Shown: piece after piece, positions 1 to 7,642 of the stretch
Layout of the letters: each line of letters opens with the position of its first letter
Numbering within the stretch: the first letter of the stretch is position 1
NCBI GenBank assembly: GCA_964580455.1
Contig: CAZOKO010000030.1
Coordinates: forward strand, 1 to 27,021
DNA from: CAZOKO01 sp964580455
GTDB lineage: Bacteria > Desulfobacterota > WTBG01
Length of the DNA stretch: 27,021 bases
Direction of reading: 5' to 3'
Program-made: the position numbers and the translations under genes
Notes under the pieces: model-generated
The model's database searches: none
The model's input: the letters and a program-made list of their open reading frames with translations, nothing else
Told to the model about the DNA's origin: nothing

Positions 1-1031
1 AGAACTAGGCTTAATTTTTCTTTGATATATACCGGTGTTCTAATTGTTCTTGACTGACAGTCAAGTGCCCTGATCATGGCTTGTCTTATCCACCATGTTG
101 CATAAGTAATAAATCTATGGCCTCTCCTGTAGTCATATGTATCAATTGCCCTTATTAAGCCCAGGTTGCCCTCCTGAATAAGGTCAGATAATGCGAGACT
201 ATGTTGAGCATATTTTTTGGCTATACTTATTACCAGCCGCAGATTCGCTTGAACCAGTTCATTCTTTAATGTTTTAATCTCCTTTGATAATTTGCCAATT
301 TCCCTTATAGTTTTCCTTAGCTCCATTTCAACAGATTGATATTTTTTACAATTTATTTTGCAGATGGGTATTTTCTTCAGGTTTTTTATTATCCTGTTGG
401 TATCCGTTATGCTGAGGTTTATTTTTGATATACATTTTGAGATCTCTGCCTCAACTTTATACAATTTAGTTTTTAGTGGTTCTTTAGAGTTATCGTTTTT
501 AGATAATTTATTTATGGAACGATTAACTTTCTTTCGCTCTTTTTCCAGTATAATTAGATCATCAAAAAGGTGAAAAGAACCATTAGCCTGCAGGAGTATT
601 TTTTTTGTATCTTTAAATATTTTGGAAGGAACCATTCTCAAGAGTTCTTTCTTAAAGAGTTGATTCCATTTCAGAACCAGTTTTTTATATTCTTCCTCAC
701 TTTCTTTAATCCTCTTAGCTAAGATTTTCTCCTCTTTTTCTGCTAAGAGGGGGAACCTGTTAATTGATTTGAAATATATAACAAGTGGGGAGTTTTCTCC
801 GCCTTGAGTATCAGTATATAGACTCCCCTCTTTATCAACAAAAGAGAGTTCTCCAGATTTGCTTTCACCTTCGTCGACTTGAGCAGGAAATAATGGCGGG
901 TCTTTCTCAGGTTCTCCGATCTTATCTGCCAGCATAAGTTTGGGATTATCTTCTTCGCCTGTCTCCTCAGGAAGAAAATCCAGATCAAATTCTTCCATTT
1001 TAAATTTTCTGCTTACATTAGCGTAATCCAT
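1..1031 (-). CDS. Sigma-70 family RNA polymerase sigma factor (partial, C-terminus missing)
   Basis: My translation of the minus strand gives an open frame of 343 codons running off the left edge. It directs core RNA polymerase to promoters in the cytoplasm. The start at 1031 is supported by AAAGGA seven bases upstream. Seen in order: an acidic N-terminal stretch (about 1-80), a region 1.2-like segment (SPLVIYFKSINRFPLLAEKE, 81-100), a roughly 150-residue lysine-rich non-conserved segment, then region 2 (LVQANLRLVISIAKKYAQ from 259; DLIQEGNLGLIRAID from 283; TYATWWIRQAMIRAL from 309). Regions 3 and 4 lie outside the window. The layout is RpoD/RpoS-like, but the end of region 2.4 (DCQSRTIRTPVY) differs from the usual ADQARTIRIPVH of primary sigma factors, so I favour a group 2 or alternative sigma. 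It is divergent from the + strand genes. Family call is sure; subgroup is not. Confidence 0.92.
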   Translation of the reverse strand, partial: MDYANVSRKFKMEEFDLDFLPEETGEEDNPKLMLADKIGEPEKDPPLFPAQVDEGESKSGELSFVDKEGSLYTDTQGGENSPLVIYFKSINRFPLLAEKEEKILAKRIKESEEEYKKLVLKWNQLFKKELLRMVPSKIFKDTKKILLQANGSFHLFDDLIILEKERKKVNRSINKLSKNDNSKEPLKTKLYKVEAEISKCISKINLSITDTNRIIKNLKKIPICKINCKKYQSVEMELRKTIREIGKLSKEIKTLKNELVQANLRLVISIAKKYAQHSLALSDLIQEGNLGLIRAIDTYDYRRGHRFITYATWWIRQAMIRALDCQSRTIRTPVYIKEKLSLV

Positions 1032-1193
1032 CTCAAAATCCTTTATCAAAAAAATTATATTCGCCACCCATCTTATAGAACTATCTATTTAAACGTATGA
1101 CTTATGTCATAAATATTAGATAAATCAGGGATAATTGAGAGTACCTACAAAATTATGTTATTTTCATGATCATCTTTAAGTATATGCATAGAC

Positions 1194-1212
1194 AATAATA
1201 ATAATCATTATT
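1194..1212. promoter_or_regulatory. Fur-box-like palindrome
   Basis: The 19 bases match the classical Fur consensus (GATAATGATAATCATTATC) at 16 positions by my alignment. It overlaps by two bases a perfect palindrome TTGACATGTCAA (1211-1222) whose minus-strand reading starts with a -35-like TTGACA pointing at the sigma gene. The region is AT-rich and made of simple AAT steps, so a chance match is a real possibility. The likely target, if real, is the sigma gene about 165 bases away. Confidence 0.3.
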
Positions 1213-1356
1213 GACATGTCAAGTATAAATTAGATTTAAGCAAATAAAGCTGCGTGTTTCATAAATTCAGACGGGATATGTCTGAGATTTAAAAGTATGG
1301 GAGCAGGAGTGGGATAATTAAGTTTTTATTGATGAGGTAAGAATTGACCCCGAAAA

Positions 1357-1405
1357 CCCCTTTTAAAATGGTGAAATTAAAAAGTAATCACCCATTTAAA
1401 AGGGG
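1357..1405. repeat. Long hairpin, 18-base arms
   Basis: Arm 1357-1374 and arm 1388-1405 are complementary at 17 of 18 positions around a 13-base loop. The outer ends are CCCCTTTTAAA and TTTAAAAGGGG. This resembles the CCCCTTTAAAAGGGG-type palindromic intergenic repeats I remember from draft genomes of uncultured bacteria. There is no T-run after the stem, so it is not a standard + strand terminator. It may be a dispersed repeat or a structured RNA element. Confidence 0.55.
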
Positions 1406-1426
1406 AGAGGGTGGAGGAAGTAAAAA

Positions 1427-1483
1427 ATGAAAAAGCTATCAAAGAGAAAGAGGAGGATCTCTCTCGTTTCTTATTGTTACTAA
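1427..1483 (+). CDS. Possible 18-residue basic peptide
   Basis: An ATG at 1427 lies nine bases after GGAGG (1413-1417) and opens an 18-codon frame rich in Lys and Arg, starting MKKLSKRKRR and ending in a TAA at 1481-1483. The ribosome site is better than that of several real genes in this window. It follows directly on the 1357-1405 hairpin. There is no homology I recognise and such a short frame can easily arise by chance, so this is only a possibility. Confidence 0.15.
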   Translation: MKKLSKRKRRISLVSYCY

Positions 1484-1751
1484 AATAAACGTTTTAAACA
1501 TGTCAGGGTTCTTTGCAATGTTAAAATAAGTTGTAAATAGATTTTTAACCTGCGTTCACGCTTTTAGAAACAGGAAACAAATTATACATAGAAACTAACT
1601 CCTATTCACCGTCTTGTTTTACTTGTTGTAAATCCCGTCCTTTATATTATTCCTAACGAGGTAAATATGCGCCTTATTTTAATATGCTTGACAAAATAAC
1701 AAAAATATAACAATTTAGAATTCAAAAAGCTTAGTTTGCCAGGAGATATAC

Positions 1752-2324
1752 ATGGACAGAAAAAGGGCTGAATTATTATTCTCTTTTCTCATTATTATAC
1801 TCGCTTGTTTTTTATTCGGATGCTTTAATAAAGGGCCAACCACTGACCGACTCTATTTTGAACCTCCTCCCAGACTTATCGACAATTATAGCGGTATGGT
1901 AGAAGAGGAGGAAGTTAATTGGGCATGGTTAAAATTTGATGTTAGATTCGACAATTACAGGAGTATAACTATAAAACCATTTCAAAACTTATCATTAATG
2001 GACGATCAAAATATCTCTAAAAGATTATATAAGGGGTTAACAGGATGGTTTAAGAGCAGTGGTATGGAAGTTTCTGATAATGGAGAAATTATATGTGAAG
2101 GGGCTGTTGTAGAATTAATAATTGAAAGAGGATTTATTAATAAAGTTAACCCATTTTATGAAAGAGAGAATGATTTATATCTGGAAGTAGAGTTATTTAT
2201 TAAAGAAGATACTACTCAGAATACAATCTGCAAAATCAGACATGGTGCAGTGGGAACTGACGTTGAAATAATTATAAAACGTCTACAAGCAGGGTTATTC
2301 AGTTATTTTAACTCACATAAGTAA
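1752..2324 (+). CDS. Predicted lipoprotein, function unknown
   Basis: A 190-residue protein starting at an ATG nine bases after AGGAG. The N-terminus is a lipoprotein signal: basic start (MDRKR), hydrophobic stretch (LLFSFLIIILACFL, 8-21) and lipobox LFGC with Cys24, so it should be lipidated and anchored in a membrane facing the periplasm. The mature part starts with a Pro-rich linker (FEPPP). It then has YRSITIKPFQN near residue 70 and an alternating strand/helix pattern that reminds me of DUF4410-type small lipoproteins; that link is weak. No catalytic motif is visible. It is separated from the genes on both sides by long gaps, so it looks monocistronic. Confidence 0.85.
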   Translation: MDRKRAELLFSFLIIILACFLFGCFNKGPTTDRLYFEPPPRLIDNYSGMVEEEEVNWAWLKFDVRFDNYRSITIKPFQNLSLMDDQNISKRLYKGLTGWFKSSGMEVSDNGEIICEGAVVELIIERGFINKVNPFYERENDLYLEVELFIKEDTTQNTICKIRHGAVGTDVEIIIKRLQAGLFSYFNSHK

Positions 2325-2421
2325 CAAGGTTGTATTCTATCCAGCATCAAGTAACAAGTATCATTGAAATAGATTGTCACTTAAGATATTAAATGATGGA
2401 ATAAGGGGTTTAGTTTTAAGA

Positions 2422-2470
2422 ATATTAAGTTTGACCTTTCTTAATATCGATAATGGAAGGTATTAAGAAA
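2422..2470 (+). promoter_or_regulatory. Two mutually exclusive hairpins upstream of trpF
   Basis: Segment 2437-2447 can pair upstream (ATATTAAG 2422-2429 with CTTAATAT 2440-2447, 10-base loop) or downstream (TTTCTTAATA 2437-2446 with TATTAAGAAA 2461-2470, 14-base loop). Both pairings are perfect and share 2440-2446, so only one can form at a time. This is the geometry of an attenuator or RNA switch. The stems are AT-rich and weak, and there is no T-run for termination. A translation-level effect on the GGAGG at 2473-2477 would be easier to imagine. Confidence 0.3.
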
Positions 2471-2487
2471 TTGGAGGAAAGGGCTAA

Positions 2488-2526
2488 GTGAGGTGTTTAT
2501 TCGTGAGCTTCGTGGTTAAAATTTGA
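2488..2526 (+). CDS. Possible 12-codon leader ORF before trpF
   Basis: The only strong ribosome site before trpF, GGAGG at 2473-2477, is spaced ten bases from GTG 2488, not from trpF. That GTG opens a 12-codon frame ending in TGA 2524-2526, which overlaps TTG 2523 and lies five bases before ATG 2532, the two possible trpF starts. This would allow translational coupling. Most of the frame lies inside a dispersed repeat (2493-2518), so it may be a by-product of a repeat insertion. Confidence 0.2.
   Translation: MRCLFVSFVVKI
2493..2518 (-). repeat. Copy of the AACCACGAAG dispersed repeat
   Basis: Read on the minus strand this segment begins AACCACGAAG, continues CTCACGAAT and ends AAACAC. It matches 23384-23408 with three differences in 25 bases by my alignment. 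It lies between the GGAGG site and the start of trpF. Confidence 0.5.
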
Positions 2527-2531
2527 ATCGA

Positions 2532-3218
2532 ATGTCTTGTTCAATAAAAATATGTGGTATCACCAATTGTGAAGATGCATCCATGGTCTCAGAGGCTGGA
2601 GCTGATTATCTGGGGATTTTGGTCAATGTACCTTGCTCTCCACGCTCATTAACAGTAGAAAAAGCTAAGGCTATATTCTCTTCTTCAAAAATACCGGTGG
2701 TACTTCTCACTTTTGACCTCAGACCAGATGAAGTGAATGACTTAGTAATAGAATTAAATCCATTCGGAGTCCAGATTGCCGGGGATGAAACCGAAAAAGA
2801 TATATTAGAATTAAAGAAAATGCTTACCTGCGAGATTTGGAAATCAATTCATATACCAGCAGCAGAAGCTAAAGGAATAAAAGCTAATGACATAATAGAT
2901 AGAATTAGTGAATTTACTAAAGCTGGTGCAGACAGAATTGTTCTAGACAGCGCGGTGGGTAAGGGAGCTAAGATGCAGAAAGGGGGGACCGGACAGCCTT
3001 TTGACTGGTCTTTAGCCAGAGATATAAATGCTCGGGCAGATACTTTTATTTTTTTAGCAGGTGGAATTAAACCAGTTAATGTTGAAGATGCCATTATGCA
3101 GGTTAGCCCTGCCGGTATCGATCTAAGCAGCGGAGTAGAAAAATCTGTTGGCAAGAAAGATCCTGGTTTGGTAAAAAGTTTGATTCATAACGTTAAAAGA
3201 TTAGAGATGTCGCAATAG
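2532..3218 (+). CDS. trpF: Phosphoribosylanthranilate isomerase-like protein (TrpF family)
   Basis: TrpF interconverts N-(5-phosphoribosyl)anthranilate and 1-(2-carboxyphenylamino)-1-deoxyribulose 5-phosphate in tryptophan synthesis. Start ATG 2532 gives 228 residues and puts KICGIT at residues 6-11, as in the family; TTG 2523 is an alternative. Seen: Cys8 (general base position), SPR 36-38, LDSA with Asp139 (general acid position), GGTG, LAGGIKPVNV, and DLSSGVE with KDPGL. Odd: the usual VQLHG reads VQIAG, so the conserved active-site His is Ala; a longer segment precedes the Asp; and the protein is some 20 residues longer than usual. No other trp gene is in the window and the start has no ribosome site of its own. 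A related beta/alpha-barrel role other than tryptophan synthesis is possible. Family is secure; activity is not. Confidence 0.82.
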   Translation: MSCSIKICGITNCEDASMVSEAGADYLGILVNVPCSPRSLTVEKAKAIFSSSKIPVVLLTFDLRPDEVNDLVIELNPFGVQIAGDETEKDILELKKMLTCEIWKSIHIPAAEAKGIKANDIIDRISEFTKAGADRIVLDSAVGKGAKMQKGGTGQPFDWSLARDINARADTFIFLAGGIKPVNVEDAIMQVSPAGIDLSSGVEKSVGKKDPGLVKSLIHNVKRLEMSQ

Positions 3219-3233
3219 GATTTATTGTAAGCA

Positions 3234-4562
3234 ATGATTGGAATTGATTTTATAGAGAAGAAATTAAAAGCAATGAACATTGACCACTATGAAATCTATC
3301 TTTCACAGGTTGAATCAACTTCTATTGAAGTGAAAGAGCAGCAGATTGAATGTTTCTCATCTGCCCAGAGCAAAGGATTATCCTTGAGGTTGCTTAATAA
3401 TAACCGATTTGGGTTTTCTTATTCTACTAAATTTACCAACGATTCTTTTGATCAGATTATTTCAAATGCTGTTATGAGCGCCAATAATTCTTCGCCTGAT
3501 GAATTCCATTGTCTTCCAGATGAATCCAGACCCCTCCCCAGTTTAATGATATATGATAAAAATATCTCTTCTATTCCTAAAGAAGAGAAGATAGAAAAAG
3601 CAAAAAGACTTGAAAGAGAAGCTATCAGTTATGACAAAAGGATTACAAAGGTAAGAAAAGCAGCCTATCAAGAAAGAAAAGCAACAGAGTATCTGATCAA
3701 TTCCAATGGTCTTGATCTGTCTAATCAGCGAACACTTTTCTCCTGCTCAATCGAGGTAGTGGCGGAGAAAAGAGGTGATTCTCAGATGGGATGGGATTTT
3801 GATTTCAGTTGTTTCTATGATAATATAGATGTTGCTAAGGTAGGCAGAACAGCATCTTCAAAGGCTGTAGATTTGCTGGGTGCTCAATCTATTTCATCTT
3901 TTAGGGGTACTGTTATATTTGACAACAATGTTAGCAGTCAATTTTTGGGTGTTTTAGCACCTTCCTTTTTGGCAGAATCTGTGCAAAAAAATAAATCGAT
4001 CTTAAAGGAGAAAATGGACAAGAAGGTATTTTCCAGTAAGATTGATATTATTGATGATGGGCTTTATCCTGGTGGAATGGCTACTAAGCCTTTTGACGGA
4101 GAAGGAATAATCAGACAAACTACCTCATTAATCGAGCAGGGTGTCCTTAAGAGTTTTCTTTATGATACCTATTGTGCTAAAAAGGATAAAACTGTTTCTA
4201 CAGGAAACAGTTCCAGGGGATCAATAAAGTCTCCTCCCAATGTCGGTTATTCAAATCTTTATATAAAGAATGGGAATGAGAGTCTTGATGCGCTTATTTC
4301 TAAAATAGATAAAGGTCTGTTGGTAAATGAAGTTATGGGGATTCACACCGCAAACCCCATTTCGGGAGATTTCTCAGTTGGAGCAAATGGTTTTTTAATC
4401 AAAAATGGTAAGAAGACAACTCCTGTCAAGGGTATAGCCATTGCAGGAAATATCATGACGCTTTTAGTTCGTATTATTGGCGTGGGGAGTGATCTTCGTT
4501 TTTTCGGTCATACAGGTTCCCCCAGCCTGATGATTGAAGAAATAGATATAAGTGGCGCATGA
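3234..4562 (+). CDS. pmbA: TldE/PmbA-type metalloprotease subunit
   Basis: A 442-residue member of the TldD/TldE (U62) family. TldD and TldE form a heterodimeric protease known for trimming modified peptides such as microcin precursors and for antitoxin turnover. The C-terminal half carries the PmbA hallmarks: KPFDGEG, LIEQGVLKSFLYDTY, STGNSSRG, ANPISGDFSVGANGF, KKTTPVKGIAIAGN and a final PSLMIEEIDISG. No HExxxH zinc site is present, which fits TldE rather than TldD. The ATG at 3234 lies 15 bases after the trpF stop, with only a loosely placed AGGA upstream; ATG 3273 is a less likely alternative. No tldD partner is visible in this window, though it is often adjacent in other genomes. Confidence 0.9.
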   Translation: MIGIDFIEKKLKAMNIDHYEIYLSQVESTSIEVKEQQIECFSSAQSKGLSLRLLNNNRFGFSYSTKFTNDSFDQIISNAVMSANNSSPDEFHCLPDESRPLPSLMIYDKNISSIPKEEKIEKAKRLEREAISYDKRITKVRKAAYQERKATEYLINSNGLDLSNQRTLFSCSIEVVAEKRGDSQMGWDFDFSCFYDNIDVAKVGRTASSKAVDLLGAQSISSFRGTVIFDNNVSSQFLGVLAPSFLAESVQKNKSILKEKMDKKVFSSKIDIIDDGLYPGGMATKPFDGEGIIRQTTSLIEQGVLKSFLYDTYCAKKDKTVSTGNSSRGSIKSPPNVGYSNLYIKNGNESLDALISKIDKGLLVNEVMGIHTANPISGDFSVGANGFLIKNGKKTTPVKGIAIAGNIMTLLVRIIGVGSDLRFFGHTGSPSLMIEEIDISGA

Positions 4563-4641
4563 AAATATCACGCAGAGATCGTGGAGATGGATAAAGATAA
4601 ATCATAATATTTGTTAATAAACTAAGAGGGGAGCATAAAAA

Positions 4642-7575
4642 GTGCTTGGTGCTATTGTCAAAAAAGTGGTTGGAACCAAAAATGAAAGAGACCTGAAAAA
4701 GCTAAGGCCTCTCGTAGACAAGATTAACAGTCTGGAATCAACGGTTAAAACACTTAATGACCAGGAACTTAAGTCAAAAACTGAAGAATTCAGGAATAGG
4801 ACAGAGAAAGGAGAATCATTAGATGAATTGTTGCCTGAAGCCTATGCCGTTGTTCGGGAAACAGCATGTCGGACATTAAACATGCGACATTTTGACTGTC
4901 AATTGGTGGGGGGCATTATTCTTCACCAGGGCAAGATTGCTGAAATGGCCACAGGTGAAGGGAAAACACTGGTAGCAACGCTTCCTGCTTACCTCAATGC
5001 CTTGACAGGCAAAGGTGTTCACATCATTACTGTAAATGATTATCTGGCCAAGAGAGACAGAGCCTGGATGGGTGTCATTTATGAATTTTTAGGGTTAACA
5101 GTTGATGTAATCTATCATGATATTGACCCCTCTGACAGGCAGAAGGCTTATGCGGCTGATATCACTTATGGAACAAATACTGAATTTGGTTTTGACTATT
5201 TAAGAGACAGCATGGCAATCAGACCAGAATATCAGGTGCAGCGATTACACAACTACGCTATTGTTGATGAAGTGGACAGTATCCTTATTGATGAGGCAAG
5301 GACACCTCTAATCATTTCTGGGCCAGTAGAACATTCTACTAATCAATTTAAAGAGCTCAAATCTCCTGTGCATCGAATTGTGCAGAGTCAGACGGGATTA
5401 GCAAATAATCTTCTTTCTCAAGCTGACAAACTATTAGAAGAGGGTAAAGATTATGACGGGGCAATTAAGCTCCTTCAGACTAAACGAGGAGCTCCCAAGA
5501 ATAAACGCTTTTTAAAAATGTCAAAAGAAGGAAAATACAAAAAGCTTATCGAAAGGGTTGAACTTGATTACATGAGGGATAAAAGACTGGGAGAACTGGA
5601 TGAAGATCTTTATTTCAGCATTGATGAAAAATCTCATGTCGTTGACCTGACTGATAAGGGGAGAGAAACCTTGTCTCCACAGGACCCCGATCTTTTTGTC
5701 TTGCCGGATCTTAGCGTTATAGATGAGGACCCGGATATTAGTGACGAAGAGAGGCTTAAGAAAAGAAGAAAACTGGAGAAAGAGTTCAGTGATAAGGGGG
5801 AGAAAATCCAGAACATCTCTCAACTGCTCAAGGCATACTCCCTCTTTGTAAAGGATGTTGATTATGTGGTCAGTGAAGGTCAGGTCTTAATCGTAGACGA
5901 GTTTACAGGGAGGCTGATGCCGGGCAGACGTTACAGTGATGGTTTGCACCAGGCGTTAGAGGCCAAGGAAGGTGTAACCATTGAAGGTGAAACCCAGACG
6001 CTTGCTACTATAACAATACAGAATTACTTTCGCCTCTACGAAAAACTGGCTGGGATGACAGGAACCGCTGAGACAGAAGCACCAGAGTTTATGAAAATCT
6101 ACAAGCTGGATGTTGCAGTTATTCCAACCAATGAGCAGGTTAGAAGGATAAATTACCCTGATGCAATTTATCAGACTAAAAAGGAGAAATATAGGGCAAT
6201 CATCGATGAAATTAAGGAGATGTACGAAAAAGGCAGGCCAGTGCTGGTGGGTACTGTCTCTGTTGATGTTTCGGAATTGATAAGCAGAATGCTTCCCAAA
6301 ACAATCAAGCATTCTGTTCTCAATGCGAAACGTCATAAGGAAGAGGCAGAAATTGTTGAAAAGGCCGGTCTGCAAAAGGCTGTTACCATCGCCACCAATA
6401 TGGCTGGAAGAGGTACCGATATAAAACTTGGTCCGGGTGTAGTTAAATGTAAACAATGTTGTGTCATTTGTGAGATAGGAAAAACAAAGGATTGTGCAGC
6501 CTGCCCGGACCCGGATAAGAAGGGAAAAAAGATGACAGAATGCACTGATGATATGCCATGTGGCTTGCATATTATCGGAACAGAAAGACACGAATCAAGA
6601 AGAATTGACAGACAACTGAGGGGGCGCTGTGCAAGACAGGGAGATCCGGGTTCTTCCCGATTTTATCTTTCCCTGGAAGATGATCTTCTAAGAATCTTTG
6701 GTTCTGAGAGAATATCCTCAATTATGGAACGATTAAATATGGAAGAGGGGGAACGTATAGAACACAAAATGCTAACCTCAGCTATCGAAAGAGCTCAAGC
6801 AAGAGTAGAAGCACGAAACTTTGATGTAAGAAAACACCTTCTGGAATATGACGATGTAATGAATAAACAGAGAGAGGTGATTTATCAACAGAGATATAAA
6901 GTGCTGAGAGAAGAAAGCCTAAAGGAAGAGGTTGAAGCTGCGATTGATGAATTATCTGAGGGAATAGCTCAAAGATATGCTGAAGATAAGGTTCATCCTG
7001 ATGATTGGGATATTAAAGGATTAAAAGATTCTGTATTTAAGCAATTTTCTTTTCCCATGTATCTCCCAACTGCCACTATAGAAGATTTAACCTTTGAAAA
7101 ATTAGGCGACCTGATTATAGATCAGGCAAAAGAGATTTACAAAAGAAAAGAAGTTGAGTTTGGAGAAGATGCTATAAGACAACTGGAAAAGATGATCTAC
7201 CTCCAGGTAGTCGATAACTTGTGGAAGGAGCATCTTCTTAATATGGATCACATGAAAGAAGGAATCGGGCTCAGGGGCTACGCTCAGAAAGATCCTTTGA
7301 GAGAATATCAGAAAGAAGGATATGATATGTTCCAGGACCTGGTTGGACGGATAAACTCTGAAGCTATCGAAAAATTATTTACGGTACAGTTCGCTAGAGA
7401 ATCAATGCCAAAGAGATCCGAACCATCACCTTCTCAACAATATGTTTTGAGTCGTGGTAAAACTGCCGAACTATCAAAAGGTAAAACAGTTAAGCGGGAA
7501 GGTAAAAAGGTTGGAAGAAACGACCCCTGCCCCTGTGGCAGTGGGAATAAATACAAAAAATGCTGCGGTAAATAA
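4642..7575 (+). CDS. secA: Preprotein translocase ATPase SecA
   Basis: SecA drives secretory proteins through SecYEG at the inner membrane by ATP hydrolysis. GTG start after AGAGGGGAG. 977 residues against about 900 in E. coli. Seen: Walker A ATGEGKT (103-109), Walker B region VDEVDS (208-213), DEARTPLIISGP, TGRLMPGRR (422-430), KLAGMTGTAETEA, NMAGRGTDI (586-594), RQLRGRCARQGDPGSSRF, and a C-terminal zinc-binding SEC-C tail (NDPCPCGSG, then KKCCGK). Two expansions explain the extra length: a long charged pre-protein cross-linking region (about 230-410), and an insertion with eight cysteines (603, 606, 607, 610, 618, 621, 634, 640) just before GLHIIGTERH. Both resemble what I remember of planctomycete SecA. 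The identification is certain. Confidence 0.98.
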   Translation: MLGAIVKKVVGTKNERDLKKLRPLVDKINSLESTVKTLNDQELKSKTEEFRNRTEKGESLDELLPEAYAVVRETACRTLNMRHFDCQLVGGIILHQGKIAEMATGEGKTLVATLPAYLNALTGKGVHIITVNDYLAKRDRAWMGVIYEFLGLTVDVIYHDIDPSDRQKAYAADITYGTNTEFGFDYLRDSMAIRPEYQVQRLHNYAIVDEVDSILIDEARTPLIISGPVEHSTNQFKELKSPVHRIVQSQTGLANNLLSQADKLLEEGKDYDGAIKLLQTKRGAPKNKRFLKMSKEGKYKKLIERVELDYMRDKRLGELDEDLYFSIDEKSHVVDLTDKGRETLSPQDPDLFVLPDLSVIDEDPDISDEERLKKRRKLEKEFSDKGEKIQNISQLLKAYSLFVKDVDYVVSEGQVLIVDEFTGRLMPGRRYSDGLHQALEAKEGVTIEGETQTLATITIQNYFRLYEKLAGMTGTAETEAPEFMKIYKLDVAVIPTNEQVRRINYPDAIYQTKKEKYRAIIDEIKEMYEKGRPVLVGTVSVDVSELISRMLPKTIKHSVLNAKRHKEEAEIVEKAGLQKAVTIATNMAGRGTDIKLGPGVVKCKQCCVICEIGKTKDCAACPDPDKKGKKMTECTDDMPCGLHIIGTERHESRRIDRQLRGRCARQGDPGSSRFYLSLEDDLLRIFGSERISSIMERLNMEEGERIEHKMLTSAIERAQARVEARNFDVRKHLLEYDDVMNKQREVIYQQRYKVLREESLKEEVEAAIDELSEGIAQRYAEDKVHPDDWDIKGLKDSVFKQFSFPMYLPTATIEDLTFEKLGDLIIDQAKEIYKRKEVEFGEDAIRQLEKMIYLQVVDNLWKEHLLNMDHMKEGIGLRGYAQKDPLREYQKEGYDMFQDLVGRINSEAIEKLFTVQFARESMPKRSEPSPSQQYVLSRGKTAELSKGKTVKREGKKVGRNDPCPCGSGNKYKKCCGK

Positions 7576-7582
7576 GGTCAAT

Positions 7583-7610
7583 TCCTCTGTTTTCTCTGTG
7601 GTTAAGTTTT
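7583..7610 (+). repeat. Fragment of the CTCTGTGGTTAA dispersed repeat
   Basis: In the secA-argJ gap, CCTCTGTTTT followed by CTCTGTGGTTAAGTTTT closely matches the right end of the element at 23620-23648. It looks like a single-ended or decayed copy. Confidence 0.45.
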
Positions 7611-7642
7611 AAAACACTCAAGCTCGAAAGGAAAAAAACAAA

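Larger units (their letters stand above)
1032..1751. other. 720-base non-coding region between divergent sigma factor and lipoprotein genes
   Basis: No convincing protein gene of normal size on either strand. It holds several palindromes: TATGAC-4-GTCATA at 1096-1111, a Fur-box-like site at 1194-1212, TTGACATGTCAA at 1211-1222, and an 18-base-arm hairpin at 1357-1405 followed by a tiny frame with a good ribosome site. A TTGACA hexamer at 1688-1693 precedes the lipoprotein but I find no properly spaced -10 hexamer. The region should carry the promoters of both divergent genes; I cannot place them with confidence. Confidence 0.6.

Noticed and set aside
1688..1721. Possible promoter (TTGACA at 1688) for the lipoprotein
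   Set aside because: TATAAC lies only 12 bases and TAGAAT 22 bases from the -35 hexamer; neither spacing is acceptable.
5956..6591. 211-residue minus-strand open frame inside secA
   Set aside because: It lies fully inside a certain secA, has no ribosome site and its translation has no recognisable motif; it is a shadow of the coding strand.
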